Source: Dipylidium caninum
Lineage: Eukaryota; Platyhelminthes; Cestoda; Cyclophyllidea; Dipylidiidae
Reading direction: 5' to 3'
DNA: 64,000 nucleotides
Assembly (NCBI GenBank): GCA_017562135.1
Contig: QEYB01001208.1
Coordinates: 1,178,001 to 1,242,000, forward strand
Both the position numbers and the translations under genes were made by a program. Positions 62,101 through 64,000 of the stretch are shown piece after piece (position 1 is the first letter of the stretch; every line of letters begins with the position of its first letter). The notes under the pieces are model-generated. The model did not search any database. It saw nothing but the letters and a program-made list of their open reading frames with translations, and had not been told where the DNA came from.

Positions 62101-63729
62101 AGGAACTTACCCGTACAAGCACTTTCGTTTATGTTTTTGAAGCCCCTTTCGCAGAGGCATCGGTAAGACCCCAGTGTGTTTTCACAGTGCATGTTCGGGC
62201 CACACTTGGCTTCTCCGGTGGCGCATTCGTTGATGTCTGAATTCAAAAATATGTTAGGCGGTAGACCTTTTGTCCAACTAACCCGTCAACAAGGGGAGGC
62301 GGGGAGGACTTAGGGAATCCACGCATAATTGAAAACATCGTCCTTATTTCAACAATCCTCAATGCCTACGCCATCCGAGACGGGGAGACTCTTTAAAAGA
62401 TGTTAAAAGCATTGTAGGGTGAGCAATTCGAGTTTGTCCCAGCTTTGACGAGTCAACCTGAAGTGTGAATCAGTTTACGTGTAAGACAGACACTAATGCG
62501 AGCATATTTACCAACTTTTGGCTTGATTGTAACCCAGGTTAACAACAGAGAACAGAACAAGGACTCACATATGACGCAACCCCATGTGAACAAAGCCCCG
62601 TAGATAGGCAGTCAATAGGCTTCGGTTAAAATACCTCGGAATAAATTCACATGAAGCATTTAAGGCCTACTTCCACCTTCTGAGAGGGGGAAAGGGAATA
62701 ATACCTGTGCATGACGCCTTGGGAGATGCTCGATGGAACCCCTTGGGGCAGTCTGTCAGCGTAACACATCTGTAAGCACCCACCGTGTTTGCGCAAACTT
62801 GATGGGAACCGCACAGTGGATTTTTGAGGGTCGCCGTGTTTCTCCTCTTCTGCGCACTCATCGATGTCTGGCAGGTGAGGGAAGGAGTTAGTTGCCGTGT
62901 AAGACATGAACAAAACAATGAGTAATTTGTCAACTTTGGAAATTTGTCAATTCAAATTTGGAATTTAATATTTGCCAGCTCACCAACACACTCTTTTCCT
63001 CTGTGTTGGAATCCCGTGGGACAAACACATTGTCCTAAAGTGTAATCGTATCTGGAAGGAGAGAAAAACAACACTTTTTCAGGGGAAGTTAAAGGACTGA
63101 AACTAGTAATTTGTGAGGGAATAATTCTTCTATCAGATCTCCAACAGCTATTACCTTATATCTGGCGAATTTGGAGAATATCCCAGTGGAACATTGATTT
63201 AAGTAAAATTATTTACCATTCATGTATAAAAGGCCAGTAGGCAGCAGAGTGAGAGGCACAGATTTCCTCAAAGTTTGTGAGCCTTGCGAAGAAAATGTGT
63301 TGACTGCAGTTAGATGTGAATAGGAAAGTGAACCCCCAAGACTCAAATTTACTACGTTATTAGAAGAGACAATCAATATCGTGACTTTGTTCAGAATATA
63401 TTCGTGAAATTCGAAAAAAATGGAAGCACTGATGCTCACGATACACAACACCGAGCCCAAACTGCTTCCAATACGGAATGAGTTGAACGGCATCATGGGT
63501 CGACGGGAAAAAAGCCATTTATTTACGATGTCGGCCCCACGGGAGGAAGAATGTAAGTGGGAAAGGCGTTGCCAATCACAAGCAAAAGATGAGTTTTAGT
63601 AAAAAGATAAATCGCGGTACCTTTCAGTGTAATGACATGGAGAGGCCTCGCATTTGTAGGAACCGGGGATGTTTACGCATATCTGGCCATGGCGGCAATT
63701 GAAAGCTTTCAGTCTACATTCATTTATAT
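59165..63729 (-). CDS. Fibulin/hemicentin-like EGF-repeat matrix protein, C-terminal part
   Basis: Exons: 63729-63621, 63051-62984, 62867-62705, 62236-62111, 61873-61733, 61019-60891, 60777-60649, 59924-59771, 59700-59481 and 59383-59165. Seven calcium-binding EGF repeats are visible, each starting D-[IV]-[ND]-E-C and nearly all in their own phase 1-1 exon; the first is split over two exons. Examples are [18 protein letters not shown] and [18 protein letters not shown]. After the last repeat comes the fibulin-type C-terminal module with RCPSMYV, the Cys-rich [23 protein letters not shown] and [15 protein letters not shown]. Such proteins are secreted and sit in basement membranes. The gene runs off the right edge, so fibulin-1 and hemicentin cannot be told apart. 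The exon 62867-62705 has one extra base that breaks the frame (see findings). Confidence 0.88.
60819..60847. repeat. Purine-rich GGAA/GGGA repeat
   Basis: Short imperfect tandem run of GGAA and GGGA units within an intron of the fibulin-like gene. Confidence 0.7.
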
Positions 63730-64000
63730 CTGTAAAATTAGAAGCCAAAAATGCTCTTTTAAAATGAGGTTTCCCAGGGGACAGTGATATAATTCTCAAA
63801 TCATAAAAGGGAAAGTGGCGGAGGCACTTCAACTTCCATTAACTTGAGGGGTGAACGGGCGACTAGTTATTTCACTTTAAGTTGTTGAGGCAGGCAAAAA
63901 GGGTGTATGGCGGAAGTGGCCAACGGATGAGTGATGGACACACGATCTAGTAAAGCATCCACGCCTTGTGAAGGTGAATTAACGGGTGCCAACGATTGAC
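63730..64000 (-). other. Intron of the fibulin-like gene at the window edge
   Basis: Lies upstream of the acceptor at 63730 on the minus strand. No exon was seen before the window ends. Since the first visible exon is entered in phase 1, the gene must continue beyond 64000. Confidence 0.5.

Noticed and set aside
63209..63496. 95-codon minus-strand ORF between fibulin exons
   Set aside because: The exons at 63621 and 63051 join directly in phase (AG|A) and complete an EGF repeat, so this ORF is intronic.
1..64000. tRNA, rRNA, snRNA or CRISPR features
   Set aside because: No cloverleaf with both box A and box B, no rRNA core sequence and no regularly spaced direct repeats were found by eye. 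A covariance-model search would be decisive.

Overview
This is a eukaryotic window from a bilaterian animal, most likely a flatworm and possibly a tapeworm. The genes are conserved metazoan genes broken into many exons with GT-AG boundaries. Several introns are only 31-38 bp, a size class known from flatworms. Gene spacing is loose and intergenic DNA is AT-rich. Species cannot be named from the sequence alone. Exon models were built by hand from splice sites, reading phase and family conservation. For the well-conserved genes the phases close across all exons.

Layout, left to right. 581-5220 (+): a long Ser-rich protein whose C-terminal part looks like a divergent 14-3-3 domain. 6411-7491 (+): a two-exon neugrin/Rrg9-like gene, probably mitochondrial. 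8667-12222 (+): a C2H2 zinc-finger protein, 5' end unresolved. 12223-18030: gene-poor. 18031-25311 (-): a PHD+SET chromatin regulator of the KMT2E(MLL5)/SETD5/UpSET family in 14 exons. 27116-32748 (+): the inositol-trisphosphate 3-kinase catalytic domain, with a possible small membrane-protein gene nested on the opposite strand. 35209-38327 (-) WDR33 (pre-mRNA 3'-end processing) and 38855-42495 (+) PSMD2/RPN1 (26S proteasome base) are head-to-head across about 0.5 kb. 43007-44147 (-): an unrecognised gene. 44230-48798 (+): an unrecognised 12-exon gene with a matrin/U1-type zinc finger. 50132-52695 (+): HAT1. 54017-55751 (-): SAMD8, a sphingomyelin-synthase-related enzyme. 57110-57770 (+): a decayed mariner transposase. 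59165-63729 (-): the C-terminal half of a fibulin/hemicentin-like matrix protein, continuing past the right edge.

The genes are mostly housekeeping and do not form one pathway. Two (KMT2E-like, HAT1) act on chromatin, ITPK and SAMD8 act in inositol phosphate and sphingolipid metabolism, and WDR33 and PSMD2 probably share a promoter region. Notable observations are the apparent 14-3-3 fusion, a GC-AG intron inside the SET core, loss of the aromatic-cage Trp in the PHD finger, ultra-short introns, a probable 29-nt microexon in ITPK, and two single-base frame breaks beside homopolymers in otherwise intact genes, which look like assembly errors. I found no tRNA, rRNA or CRISPR array and nothing that looks like a clustered novel system.
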